A stretch of 64,000 bases of DNA. Source: Allacma fusca (lineage: Eukaryota > Arthropoda > Collembola > Symphypleona > Sminthuridae). The stretch is taken from NCBI GenBank assembly GCA_947179485.1, contig OX359245.1, positions 37,869,067-37,933,066 on the forward strand. Direction: 5' to 3'. Under the pieces are notes generated by a model. The model was not told the origin of the DNA and searched no databases. It saw only the letters and a program-made list of their open reading frames with translations. Each line of letters opens with the position of its first letter. The stretch's first letter is position 1. A program made the translations under genes and the position numbers. This document shows positions 37,834 to 49,599 of the stretch, in pieces.

Positions 37834-38934
37834 TTATTTATCCCCCTTGAATTTAAACAAGTTTGGGCTCAAGGAGAGCTGAGGAGTCTCGTCTTGAAAC
37901 ATGCTGTCGCCCATAATTTTTTTCCACAGGAGGAGAGACTCGGGACGACCGTAATTATTATTGAGGTTCCAGCCATCGTTCCAACCCTCATTGTTCACTG
38001 GGAACAGGTCCGATGAGGAGTCGCTCCGTCTCCCGATCCTGGGCAGGGACTTGGCTGGAAGCTGGAAATGTTACATTGAGAATGAGACGGAGTCAACTCA
38101 AATTGACAAATTTTTTGATCATTATAAAATTCATCCTTTTAAGAGCGTTTAGTAATTAAAACTAGCTTCGTACCGATGCCTTGAAGTAAACTTGAGGTTG
38201 TCCCACGACCATTTCATGGAAGAGCACCAGTAGAAGGAGAACCAGTGTCCAGCAGTAGGTCAAACCTGTATGACAGGAATTTTTTTAATCTCCAGGATTT
38301 CAACAATTCACATCGGAAACTCTCAGAATATCAAGAGATCGGAAAGTTCCGCATCGGAAATTCTCAAAATTTCAAGGGTTTCAAAAATTCACACAGGAAA
38401 GTTTCAGAATATCAAGGGATTGAAAAGTTCCGCATCAGAAGTTCTCAAATTTCAGAGGGTTTTAAAAATTCCGATAGGAAATTCTCAGAATATCAAAGGA
38501 TCGGAAGGTTCCACATCGGAAATTCTCGAATTTCAAAGGGTTTTAAAAATTCGCATCGGAAATTCTCTGAATATCAAACGATCGAAAAGTTATACATCGG
38601 AAATTCTCGAATTTCAAAGGGTTTTAAAAATTCGCATCGGAAATTCTCTGAATATCAAACGATCGAAAAGTTATACATCGGAAATTCTAGGATTTCGAAC
38701 GATTTGAAACATTTACATCGGAAATTCTCAAAATATCAAGTGATCATAATGTTCCATATCGGAAATTCTCAAATTCTGAGGGGATCAAAAAACTTTACGT
38801 CGGAAAACAACCAAATAAAATGTACCATTCCCTTATAATGGCATCGTGGATTTTATAATTATTTTGGAACAGCCCTTGTAGGAGCAAAGCCGAAATTACT
38901 TGATTACATTACCTTGCCGTTGTTGGTTCTTCAT
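37834..38934 (-). CDS. ETH: Ecdysis triggering hormone (ETH) precursor, three coding exons
   Basis: Coding exons, in minus-strand order, are 38913-38934, 38174-38265 and 37834-38061, joined at GT/AG introns whose phases match (1, then 0). The product is 113 residues. Residues 1-29 form a signal peptide with a Leu/Val core (L15-F23). Residues 30-47 give a candidate mature peptide, QPQVYFKASLPAKSLPRI, followed by G48 (amide donor) and R49-R50 (dibasic cleavage). Residues 51-113 are an acidic, Asn/Ser-rich C-terminal propeptide ending LFKFKGDK. One peptide directly after the signal peptide, ending PRI-amide and with an aromatic-Lys near its start, is the layout of arthropod ETH, the hormone from endocrine cells that triggers the ecdysis motor programme through the ETH receptor. 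The start is the only ATG between the TATA box and the first donor. The alternative is another PRX-amide gene (pyrokinin or CAPA), but those usually end FxPRL and carry several peptides. The assignment rests on motif recognition, not on a search. Confidence 0.78.
38283..38805. repeat. 81-bp minisatellite inside ETH intron 1
   Basis: About six units of 81 bp, each made of two related ~40-bp halves that start near ATCGGAAATTCTC. The units at 38517-38597 and 38598-38678 are identical, so the array has expanded recently; outer units are diverged. Because 81 is a multiple of 3, the array leaves two plus-strand frames open (197 and 145 codons). These are antisense to the ETH intron and are best read as repeat artefacts. 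Confidence 0.9.
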
Positions 38935-39152
38935 ATCTTATACAATTGATGAAAGTTTTCTCTGAATTCAAATTTTGAAAGCACTCTTCCGTCCTTGCAG
39001 AAATCTTGATAGAATTGGTAATTTCCCCAAAATTGCAATAAAACTTGGACTCCCTGGAAATGGGCAATTTTCTTCGTTGTAAAAATATGGGAAAAAGAGC
39101 CACAGCCTTAATTAAGGTATCACTATGAGTCGTCGAATGGAGTGAAAGTAAT
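38935..39152 (-). other. Predicted 5' UTR of ETH
   Basis: About 215 nt between the expected start point (roughly 30 nt downstream of the TATA box) and the ATG. It is AT-rich and free of upstream ATGs. The start point is inferred from TATA spacing and the upper boundary is approximate. Confidence 0.5.
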
Positions 39153-39178
39153 GGAGAGGAAATGAAAATATTCCGAGC

Positions 39179-39185
39179 TTTTATA
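39179..39185 (-). promoter_or_regulatory. TATA box of the ETH gene
   Basis: TATAAAA on the minus strand, within CTCTATAAAAGC. It lies about 245 bp upstream of the ETH start codon, so transcription would begin near 39150. No other ATG occurs between this site and the ETH start, which supports both the promoter and the start call. Confidence 0.65.
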
Positions 39186-39635
39186 GAGGGATGCTGAAGC
39201 CCGTAGGATTTTAATTACGTGGTTGATTTCTCCAGGTGGTAGGCCTTAAAAAAGGTAAGTAGGTGTCGGGAACTTTGGGAAAGCTCATCTCAACTCCTGA
39301 TTTATTATTGGCGTACCCGCACAAGTGTCGTATTTTCACGAGAAAAATAATAATAGGAAAGAAATACAATTGGTATTTGAGCAATAGTCCCAGTCTGTAC
39401 GGATATACAGTGCTTTTAATTGTACGAGACTCTCCGGGAAATGTTCCCGTCATTGTGCAAATATTTAGGCACGTGTCGCACAATGCCCCAAATGCGGATT
39501 CTGATCCTTGTGAACAGACGAGTGGAATTCCAGATTGACTTCGTACTTACGGTTGGAGCTCTGCCAGCATGAGTGCACTGTATAGCTGGCGCTACTTATA
39601 AATTCTATATTGGAACTTTAGGTCAGAGAATGAAG

Positions 39636-39664
39636 AGCTATCCTCGCCACTAGATCACATGGGA
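39636..39664 (-). repeat. tRNA-Glu-like 5' fragment D1, upstream of ETH
   Basis: Core exact with the CGAGG variant, and the upstream block GAAAGAATTATTTT retained. It lies about 450 bp upstream of the ETH TATA box in the same orientation as ETH. Confidence 0.75.
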
Positions 39665-40082
39665 AAAATAATTCTTTCTTTATAAATTCTGAGCAATCTT
39701 TATATACTTTCAATTTGACAATTGGTTTGTTAACACAACACACACACACGGGTTTTGACATTTCCAGGGATTCCCGCAGGATTCCACGGAATTAATAAAA
39801 TAGGGAAATTAATCATTTGTAATTAGCACGCTGGAAATAATACGCAGGTGGGGTAAATTACAGTAAATACAATAATTGCTACAACAACGTACTTTCTACT
39901 TTTAATGGAGCCAGCTGTTCCAAATTAGCAATGCCTTACCTTGCCCGCACTAAAACTTAGGTCACTACTTGTTCTATTATTTTATTTCCAAGCATCCAAT
40001 ACAGCAAATCAAGGAAGAATTTTAGTCAGTGAATTATCCACCCTTTAACTAATGCGCGTGTTATTTTATGTGGGAGGGAATT

Positions 40083-40924
40083 TAGGGTGCCCAGAAGACC
40101 TGATTTGATCCGGAATGTCCTGATTTGACCTACGGTCACCTAATGACTTGATGAGCAGGAATTTAGGCTTTATTTCAAATTAGCTGACAAAAATATCATT
40201 TTGTAGCATTTTGGGGTAAAGTTACTAAAATCTGACATTACTTTTCATAAGGTCCATCGTAATACTAACAGAAACTGTGCACACATGAACCTAAATGCTG
40301 CCCAGTATGTAAAATGGTTTTAATAATTTAATTTTGAACGATTTAATTTCGTAATGATCCACACGGCAGTTTTACAGCGAGTTTGTCTGTGTTTCAAGCA
40401 TTTAAAAAACAGTGATGACAAAACTAAAGATTTCGAATTATACTTCACGTATCGTGGAGTAAAGCATCACTAATCTTTCAGAAGTTCGGACTGTCTTTCT
40501 AGTTTGGTGAGACAAATATTTGCAGATTCTAAAATAACTGTTTCATTGACTTTATAAAAAATTCAAGTTGCAGCTTTAGTTCGAAAATCTCTAGCTCCGT
40601 TTTTACTCGAATCTTTTATAAATGAAATAATATCTCAAGAATGCTACTTTTCTATAGAATCAGGTGCAAGGCATTAAAAAACGCAAATGTTTTCTACTTG
40701 GTTTTGTGAGATTTTTATATGAAGATCCAGAAGAATCAGGACGTATATTTTCTTTCAAGGAGTTCGCTCAAAATTTTGAAACTTGAGCACGTTTTCTTCA
40801 GTATATGTAAGAAATCCCAATATAAATAGTTAAATTGCACTGAGACATATCTGATTTTTTGATTTTTTTAAAATTTCGCTTATAATTAAGTCCTGATTTG
40901 AGAGTCGAATAATCTGGGCATCCT
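40083..40924 (+). mobile_element. Decayed hAT-type DNA transposon, 842 bp
   Basis: The left end TAGGGTGCCCAGA and the right end TCTGGGCATCCT are inverted repeats. The element is flanked by the direct repeat GGAGGGAATT (40073-40082 and 40925-40934), which contains the likely 8-bp target duplication. Both ends carry TCCTGATTTG-like subterminal motifs. Inside is a stop-ridden relic of a transposase N-terminal region. The terminal motif, duplication size and protein relic all point to the hAT superfamily. It sits about 0.9 kb upstream of the ETH TATA box. Confidence 0.8.
40414..40690 (+). pseudogene. hAT transposase relic with in-frame stops
   Basis: One plus-strand frame from 40414 reads through a block containing Tyr-Arg-Gly-Val-Lys-His-His, then a stop, then SFRSSDCLSSLV, a second stop, and later VRKSLAPFLLESF. 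The order His-rich block, SFRSSDC, then a Lys/Arg-Ser-Leu-Ala-Pro block resembles the conserved segment of invertebrate hAT transposases that usually includes a CGRTK motif, here lost. At least two stops break it, so it cannot encode active transposase. It is recognised by pattern only. Confidence 0.6.
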
Positions 40925-42551
40925 GGAGGGAATTGAGACAATTTATTACAGCTGTGAGTACATATGTGCATATGCTGTAGTAGCGTCCCTTGTAAGAGCA
41001 GCTTCAGTATTAGGAAGCAATACTTTGTAAACATGCCTATATTTGAATCACTGGGAAATTGTCTGTTAAAAATGGGTACCAAGAGTTTTCTTCTAGTAGA
41101 TATTTGGATTTGAAATATTCTTTGTGACAAATTGTGAATGCTCAAAATAATAAAAAATTAAATTTTGTATTATTACAAATTAGGCTGGGTCAAGCTATTC
41201 TAAGACTATAAATCCCCTTTAGGGAAGTTGTAATATCATATCCCAGTCCTATATTTACATTTCCCACTAAAAAGAGTTGACAGATTGGCAGGAATAAAAT
41301 TCCCCTGGAGATCCCAACATGTGATAAAAACTGGAGGGACGTGTGACTTCGAGATAAGAACAGCCAAAGGATAGGAGCCACATTTGTTTCCTTATAACAA
41401 TGGTGTCTTCCCTCCGACTTCCTCCTATAGTCCTCTTGATTGACTATACTCCTTCCTGTTGTGTTGGGGCAATCCATCAGACAAGCCTTCCAAAAGCCCC
41501 TGATCCACATCCAGATTATTTTCATGGGCTTATAATAACTCGGGGAATTTCCCATTTCAAAGGGCCATATTACAGTGCGTAATTTTAAATGACCCAATTG
41601 CTATTCCAGCCACTTCCCTCCTCATAGTTCTAAATGAACTTACTTCTATACCTATGTACTTCCCTACCTAATATTAAAATCATTTGTCTGGGAATGATAA
41701 CCGTCTCAAGTAACAGCTTGAGCGAGCGGGCTTGGTCAAGACGGTCCTATATGGGCGGGATGGGACAGTCCAATTCCCTCTTCCCTACAAAAACTTTAAC
41801 TTCTCGGAAGTCCCTTCGGAATTAATTGGACACCCGAAAATAATAAAGGACTATAGAAATTACATATTTTTTCGCATCCCTTCATTTTTATGTTATTCCC
41901 GTCCTCTAATTACTTCATTACAAAAACCATAGGAATTAAGGTGAGTTTTCAACAAATGGTCAGTCCTTCCAGCCCTTTCTTTCTCTAATTGAACCAATTG
42001 GGGCAATAAGAGATAAGCAAATAAAAACCCTTTTTTACAGTGTACAAAATTTACTCCATCAAAGAGCATTGGCCATACTGAAAGGTTACAAGGCTTATTA
42101 TTTTTACACGTAATTATCAATTTACTACATTATTAATTTTTCCTCCCTCCTGGGGCAAAGTGAAATTGTCATTTTAAAATTACAACAGACAAGAAAATAA
42201 TGTTACGTATTTTGTTTTGCAGGAGCGTTGTAAAGAGGATAATTCTGTAAAGCAGAGTTTGAATGACATAATTACATGTAATTTCCCAATTTTTTACCCG
42301 TAATTTTTTACAGTAGGGATGAATCCCTTCTTGTAATGTTTTTCTATTGTGATTACAGCAAATTAAATGGGATTTTTAAACTGACTCCGACTCACTCGAA
42401 ATATGTTGTCATTCCCTAAAATTACCCCTCCTCTTCCTGGATAGTTACAGGAGTTTAGGAAATGAAGACGTTTGTCATTTGTAAATAGCCGGTTTAGTTT
42501 CCATGAAAAATCCTTAAAAGTCCTTCCCTAAGAAGACAAGAGGAGTCATCA

Positions 42552-42582
42552 GGTGTGTGTGTGTGTGTTTGCGTGTGTGTGT
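42552..42582. repeat. (GT)n microsatellite
   Basis: Interrupted GT tract followed by further GTGTGTGT near 42594. Confidence 0.8.
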
Positions 42583-45500
42583 GCTATTGTCTATGTGTGT
42601 GTCTGCTGGCTCTAGGCCCTGACTCTTGAGTGGGGAAGGGAATGGGTGGCCATGATGTAATCCTGACCTCCTGACCCTCCTCATCAACTCATCTCCCTTG
42701 ATTTATTGCCCGACTCCCAATTACTCACCCTCGATTATAGAACGCCCATGTGGTCTCCAGCATTGGTTGTACCGGCATACAGTGGACATTCTTTGTACAG
42801 AAGCCTTAAAAGGAGCCTAAAAATTACATCCTAGAATATATTCCCAATTTTCTAAACAAAATTTAAAATTTAAAATTCCACAGAAAAAAATTATTTCAAT
42901 ATTTTACCTACCAATAAATGACCCTTTATAAAAATTCCCTCAATTAGGAATGTCTCCTACCAAAAGCTCCAGCTGGAAGAGGGATTTCTCTTTGGGACAA
43001 AAACGTTACAAAAAATTCCTGTTTAACGCAAATTTGTTTTGCAAATTTCACTTCTTTAAAATTGAAGGAAATTCCTCCCAGGAGAGCATCCACAGGGATT
43101 TATCTTTACAAAATTGTGTCTATTAGTTGTGTAGACCTGCGGAGAAAGTTTTTTATGAGACCAATCAGTCACTGAGGATTTATCCCTTGACGGTATATCC
43201 ACAGATACATTGATGATAAGGTGATCCGGAGGCCTGAGATGAATTTCTATTTTGATCCCCGCCTCTTTGACGGCAGGAGAAAGGGAGGATTATGAGTTGT
43301 GAATGGACATGGCGGACAAGTGACAGTAAAAGCGTCCGTAAGAAAAGGAAGAAAGGGGTATGATTAGCTGTATGACAATAACATATGTACATATGCACAT
43401 TAAAGGACTTGCATAATGACAACCATTGTAATTGTCAACTTTGACCTTGGAGTAAGCCCTGACTTGCAAAAATATTTTTTGTAATTATTACAAATGCGGG
43501 CGGAATGTTTTCCTCCTGAGCTTTAATCCGGCCGTCAAAATCAAAGGGATTGGATAATACCGACGCTAATCCTCTCTCCTTAGCATTTTCTCAATGCCGG
43601 TTTACAGTCAACCCTGCTTAAAAGAGGAGCTCCCTTAAAAAATCATACCTGACAACATAGGATTATAAGACGGCAATCGCCAGAGAAAATTCCCCTGAAA
43701 TATATGAACTGTCTCCAGACAAATCCAAATTAATTCTTATTTCTCTAAATGCTAAATGTCCTCTATATTTTTCTTTACCAATTTATTTTCTCCCCGAGGG
43801 AAAAAAATGAAGGTGACTCTGGAAATTGAGTAGTTTTTTATCACACTTGTGACATTTGAGAGGTTATAAGCTTTGATTAATCAGAGCACCAGAGTCGACC
43901 GCAGCCCTTTTCTTAGTTTCTCAAATAATTATTCCTTCCATATAGAGCCGGACCATGTTCTATGTGTATATGCTACATATGTCCTTTTTTGTTCGTTTCT
44001 AATCTGATGAGCGAAATGTGTGTGGAAGGGAAAAAAGTTGACAGGTAAATGAGTAAATTGGGGGATCAAGTGCAGATCTCTTCCAACCTCCTCAGCTTTC
44101 CTCACCAGAGTCGTAGAAGAAGATGCGGAGCCATCCCACGTCTCTCTCCTCAGCCACAATCCCTAAATACAGGGTCCTCTCAAGATTTTAAAATTGTTAC
44201 CATAACTTGCTCAAAGTACGAAGATTTGTTTTCCTGTGTTTATTAACACCCCCAACCTTTTTGCTAACACTCAAAAATAATCCTACGAAAATGTTAAATT
44301 CTGACAAATCTTGTGCAATTTGAAATAATATTTTTCCTTAACATTTTTATTATCAAATTGTGTCAAAATTTTAAAGGAAAATTTCCTCTTAATTTGGGGG
44401 TTTTTATTCTTCTGCTGGGAAATAAGGAGAAGACTCCCCAGGACCCCTGTAACTTCTGTGGTAAATGATTTGAGAGAGTCTATCTGCTCGAATCGATTCC
44501 TAATCCGCTCTGACAGTCCTCACCGCAAGGGAAACTTTAAACGCTGGCATTCTCTTGTCATCTCAGTGTCACCTTTATTAACCAGCCGTTTCTCTTTTTC
44601 CCCAACCACTTTTTTCCCTCACTTCTCAAAGAGCAGGACTGGTGGCTCAAGGAATTATGATTGTGAGGAGGGGATTTCGGGGTCTCACTTGTTGAAATAT
44701 TTTTATACGTCACTTTAAGTCAGAAATGCCCTGTCATTATCCCGAGTGTTCAACTTTTCCAGGATTGATTTAGGGATTTTCTGAACCCCCGGAACTCTCT
44801 CAGAGTTCCGCGGGTATTTCAAAACGATGGACGCGAGAAGTCTGCGGGAGATGCGGACGGGCTAGAGAAGAAGAAATCCTGAGAGGCAGAGAATTCCAAA
44901 TATTTCCTCCTCACACCTTTTTCCTCGATCTGGGACAATGGAGCTAAAAGGCTTGTACTAGTACTAGAAGCTGCATAACATAAAATTTAATATGGAACTT
45001 GTACGTCCTATACTTACAAAAGGCTACGTTTTGAAGACTGTACGTATATAAATATAAATGTAAGGGCAAGAGAAATATGTACGAGTCGGATGCTGGGGAG
45101 TAATGAGTAATGATGACTTTAGGGATGTAATTCGGGTAAGAGATAGTTCACAAAGATAGAGGTTCCCCCTTAGAAAGTTGAGTTCTACTCCTCCACCGCC
45201 TGCTGACAAAACACATTGGGAGTGTGAATACCTGGACTCAGTCATATACATTTGCCGCCCTAAAATATTGTCATCCTTAACCTCTCCATCTCATCTTCAT
45301 TAATTATCTCTCCCAGAGCTCCTGCCATCCCAGCACCTTCCCACAACTCAACTCTCTCTCAATTCACTTTACATTTTTTCACACAATAATCAAAGGATTC
45401 CAGACCACTCAAAGAAAATCTCTTGCTTGAAGATGCATATTTATTTTGCAATATTCTTCCAATGTTTTGAGTATAATTTATGAGAAATATTCCGCCTGGT

Positions 45501-45591
45501 GCTTTATGCTTTGAGAGGTCAGATTGTCATTTGGGTCCTATAATTTTGAAATAGTAGTTTACGATGCATGGAGTTTGTTACTAGCTTGAGC

Positions 45592-45629
<38 letters not shown>

Positions 45630-45639
45630 TAATAATAAT
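45592..45639. repeat. (AAT)16 microsatellite
   Basis: AAT trinucleotide tract with one AAC interruption. Confidence 0.95.
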
Positions 45640-48147
45640 TGTGATGATTTGTTCCGAGCTATTTGAGGTGGAGGTGTTACAGAGGGAATGAAATAGTCCC
45701 CCGTGGCTCCAGCGATTGATTCACATTTCTCAGGGGCTATTTCCATAAGGAACGCTTCCCATCACAATATCTCACGGTGGATTTTATTCCTCAGGATTTT
45801 ACGACCTGAGTGAGAGAGAGAGCAGATAGAAAACACTCCCGGACCCAGCCCTTCTTCTTGTTCAGTGTTTAATACTTTTGTGATGCTGTTGTTGAAACAA
45901 AGAGCTTGTATTCCCTTCGTCACAATTACAATACAATACGCTCTTTGTTTTATCGCCTTATCGATAGCTCCATGAGTGAGAGAGCCAGAGAGAGAGGGAG
46001 AGAGAGAGAGAGATGAGAGACAGTGAGGGAGGCTGCCTCCAATTTGTTCCAAGTCCCTTATACTTTTTCAATTAGCATTTTCCTCATGTCATTCCATCTC
46101 ATAGGGGTCGTGACATAGGTGTGACCCTTGTAAAATTTATTTTTATTTCCCAGCCCCAACTTACTATTATTGCCTTCTCATCTCCTTCAAATCCCATTAC
46201 TTTTTATTGCTAGTGTTTTTTCTTCTCCAGGACTTAGCCCCACATAATAGATACATGTCCAGTATTATGTATATACAAATGGTTAAAATCTCATGGATGT
46301 GATAATCTTCAGAGGATGCTTCCATTCCAGGCCCAGTATGTCCCATTACAAGAAAAACACTCGATTATAGACAATCAAATGAATTGAAAGAGTAAATTTA
46401 AAATTAAGGATTAAACTCCAACAAAAAAAAACTCTCAAAGGTCAATTTAAGGAACATTAAGGATAAGAATGTCCCATGTTGTAGCTCATCGTATCCTTGG
46501 ATTTGACAATCCTTCTTGTCTTTCGTCTTTCAATCAGCCGTTTAATTCCCAGTGTTAACTCTCAGATATGACTTGAAGGTTTGAAGTAATTACAAAATTT
46601 TTATGTGCAGGGTTAAAAATAGTGGGACACTTTCCCCTTGAATGCCTGCCTTGTATAATTATAATCACTGGTTTTTTTTTTGTAAAAGCAGGAGATTGTT
46701 ACAGAAAAGGGGAATTTCATGATCATAATAATAATTAAAATTTGAGGCTGAGATACTGCACAAAGGTTGGAGTTATTTTTGAGCTGGTGACTTGTTCTAG
46801 AATTGTCAAGAAAAGAGATGTGTAGTAATTACAATGACCCAATTCAATTGAGTGTGTTATAGTGTCGTGGAGCTCCAATGGAGCCTGTGGGTAATATTGT
46901 ACCTTACTGGTTCTGAGAATACTGTATGATGAGAATAATAAATGATTGAATAGATTTATATGTTTAAATAGCTGTGAGCTTAAATTGAGAGGGATTCGCT
47001 GACTCATGTTGTAAAAGATATATTGGCACCTCTCACCCCACACGCTCAGTGGTATAGTGAAAGGAAAAGCCGCTCCGTTTAAAAGCATTGTGACAAGGAA
47101 GGAATTTCTGATGGAATGCTCTCTCACTCTCTCTCTCTCTCTCTCTACCTTGAGTTTCTCGTTTCATTTACCAAAGATTCCTTCCCAGTTGAGGAGAGTC
47201 AGCGTTCCTGGAGTTTATGGGACAATGCCATAATGTTTTGCATGTAATTAGGGCTCATTGATGGGTATATGAATTGGAGCTTTCTGCCTTTGGCTTTGCA
47301 TCTCTGTATCGTACAGTTGTTAGGAATTATTCGTAGAGTGTACTTAAACTGTAGAAGGGACCCTGGGGAAGGCTCTATTTGTAGTAATATTCCTAATGGG
47401 AAAAAATATTTGAAATTACCCGTATTTAGTACAAAAATTTTATAGTGTCATTTTTAGTATATTTTGTGACGCTGAAATTTAGTCCCTGGAATTGTTCTAT
47501 AGCATGTGCATATGTTTAGGCTTCTATGTGAAGCAGTCGCTATAGTTAGGGGGTCCTAGTAATGAGAGTGGACTGTATATGTAATATGTATAATGAACAA
47601 GCCTGGCCCTCGCGGCATCCTCCCCGCCAGCTTGGAAATTAATCTCGGGCATCCTCAGCTCTCCTCAAGTGAATAAAGACGGGATAATTGTGATTGCCCA
47701 GCTCCTGCCTCCTCTAAATCATTCCCATGATGTCCCTTTTATACTCTGTCTCTGATTTATCCTCCTCCAAAAGCCATTGTCCCTCTGTGATATTTTATGA
47801 GGGGAGTGGGGACACCCTTTAAACACACCAAATGCTCCTTGTGCTTCAGCACTCAGAATTAAACTGGGTCAAGTGGGGTCAAGTGGAATGATAGGTCTTT
47901 AATTATTGCCTGCTGGATGTAACTGCTGTAGCTCCTTCCTGTTGACAAATATAATTACCTGCTAAGTGCTAATTGTATCTATCCTTAGCATTAATTTGAA
48001 CTCACTAGCTGGAATGGAAATAGATTACTGTTACGAGGAATTTATTTTGAGACAATTATGCCCTACTTTCAGAAACTCTGCATATATTTTACTGCCAACA
48101 GGGTCCAGGTTTCTATGATAAAGGAATTGTCTTTAACTTCCTCAGAA

Positions 48148-48178
48148 AAGCGCCAGAGGGTCGAAACCCATCGCGCTT
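48148..48178. other. Nested inverted repeat (stem-loop)
   Basis: An outer arm AAGCGC pairs with GCGCTT, and an inner GGGT-CGAA-ACCC forms a 4-bp stem with a CGAA loop. It is unusually GC-rich for the region. Function unknown. Confidence 0.5.
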
Positions 48179-49599
48179 GCCTGGCTGTTTATCCTTATTG
48201 ACTTTGTCACATCGTGCTGATAACGTGTTGATGATTTTTATTCTTGTATAAATCTCTTGTACAGTTGCAAAGCTCTCCTATTACTTTACCCATATATTAT
48301 TTAATGTAAGCTTTACTTACTCATTTACTATTTAAGGCATCTCAAAGGGAAGAGTGATTGATAAAAAAAAATTCCTTGTAATAAATAAAATAACTCGAAG
48401 AAGATAGTTTTTGAAAAGTGGGGGAATTTTGTTATTGAAATTATTTCAGCCGCTCTGACGCAAGGGTATCAGGTTTATAGAGTGTCTACGAACATGGGAT
48501 GTTCCAAGGGTGTCTAGGCATGGGAGGGTTTACCATGCATGAACACTATCTCTATGTATATATCAAATGCATGGTTATGGGATGTATTATAATAAATTGA
48601 AATAAATTTATCTATTTATTCCAGCCGTTGAGTGAAGCATTTGAAGGAATTTTGAAGAGTTGAGGACATTTGATGGTCCAATTGAAATGGTTGAATTCCT
48701 ATGGAATATGAGGACATGAAAGGGTGTTTACATTACGAGCCCTCCGTCCTTTGACTCTGGTGCTGAGAATTGTTACGTAACACGGTATTTTATTTGAAAG
48801 AGGAGATGTTGCTTTCATTGGGGATGTTTACTCAGCCTGCGGCTTCTCTTCCCAAATACCTATTTATACCTTGGGATGACATTTCCTCACCGCTCCATTG
48901 CACCTCCACTCCTTCTCAATGTAATTCTGGGTATCTGTCTCTTTTCGTCTGTGTATGTGTATGTGTGTGTGTGTGAGTGTAGAGATGGGCTCCGTCTTGA
49001 GGGAAATATGGTTCCAATTGAAAGACTGAAAATTAACGGATCTCATATAGACTGACAATGAGTGTCGCAAAAGCGGAGAGGAGTAACAAATGACGTTGTG
49101 TCACATGTCCCGTATTTATATACGTGGGCTTTCATCTCCGCAGTGACAAAGGACATGCCCGTTTATTTACAAGCCGAAAAAGAGTTCAAGTTTCAAGACA
49201 AACCCGTGAGTCCCTGTGACAAATGTAATGTCTACATTTCGAGTGTGCGGATAAAAAAGTTGGAGAGCCTTGGAGTGGGCTAATAGGGAGCACTCCAGTC
49301 CCTCTCACTTGCCGGGTAAAAGGGTCAAGTTCAAAGAGACTAGCAATTATCACAGAGGCATATACACACTCAAGGGCTCACTTCCCAAACTGTCTCTTGG
49401 ATAATGCAAACTAGTTGGTTTAATTCTAGAGGGAGTTCGAGCTCCGGCTGGGGACTGGTAAGGTTGAGATCGAGTGAAGTGAGAGTCAGAGCTTAGGTCA
49501 ATGGCGAGGGTTCTGTGAGATCAAAATGTATAAAGTTGAGAGGCTATGCGAGTTATAAAATTGAAGTTGAGGTGGAGTAATTTGTGGGACGGATGCTAT

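Larger units (their letters stand above)
40935..49599. other. No supported gene in 8.7 kb
   Basis: Microsatellites at 42552 and 45592, a stem-loop at 48148, TACAGTGGAC-type sequences at 42778 and 43603, and two isolated exon-like segments (44715-44861 minus, 49144-49283 plus) that lack partner exons. Confidence 0.45.

Noticed and set aside
43180..44130. Two-exon secreted-protein gene on the minus strand (start MAPHLLLRL near 44120, Cys-rich end near 43185)
   Set aside because: The segments are nearly 1 kb apart, and the pairing rests only on one good donor (GTGAGG) and weak acceptors.
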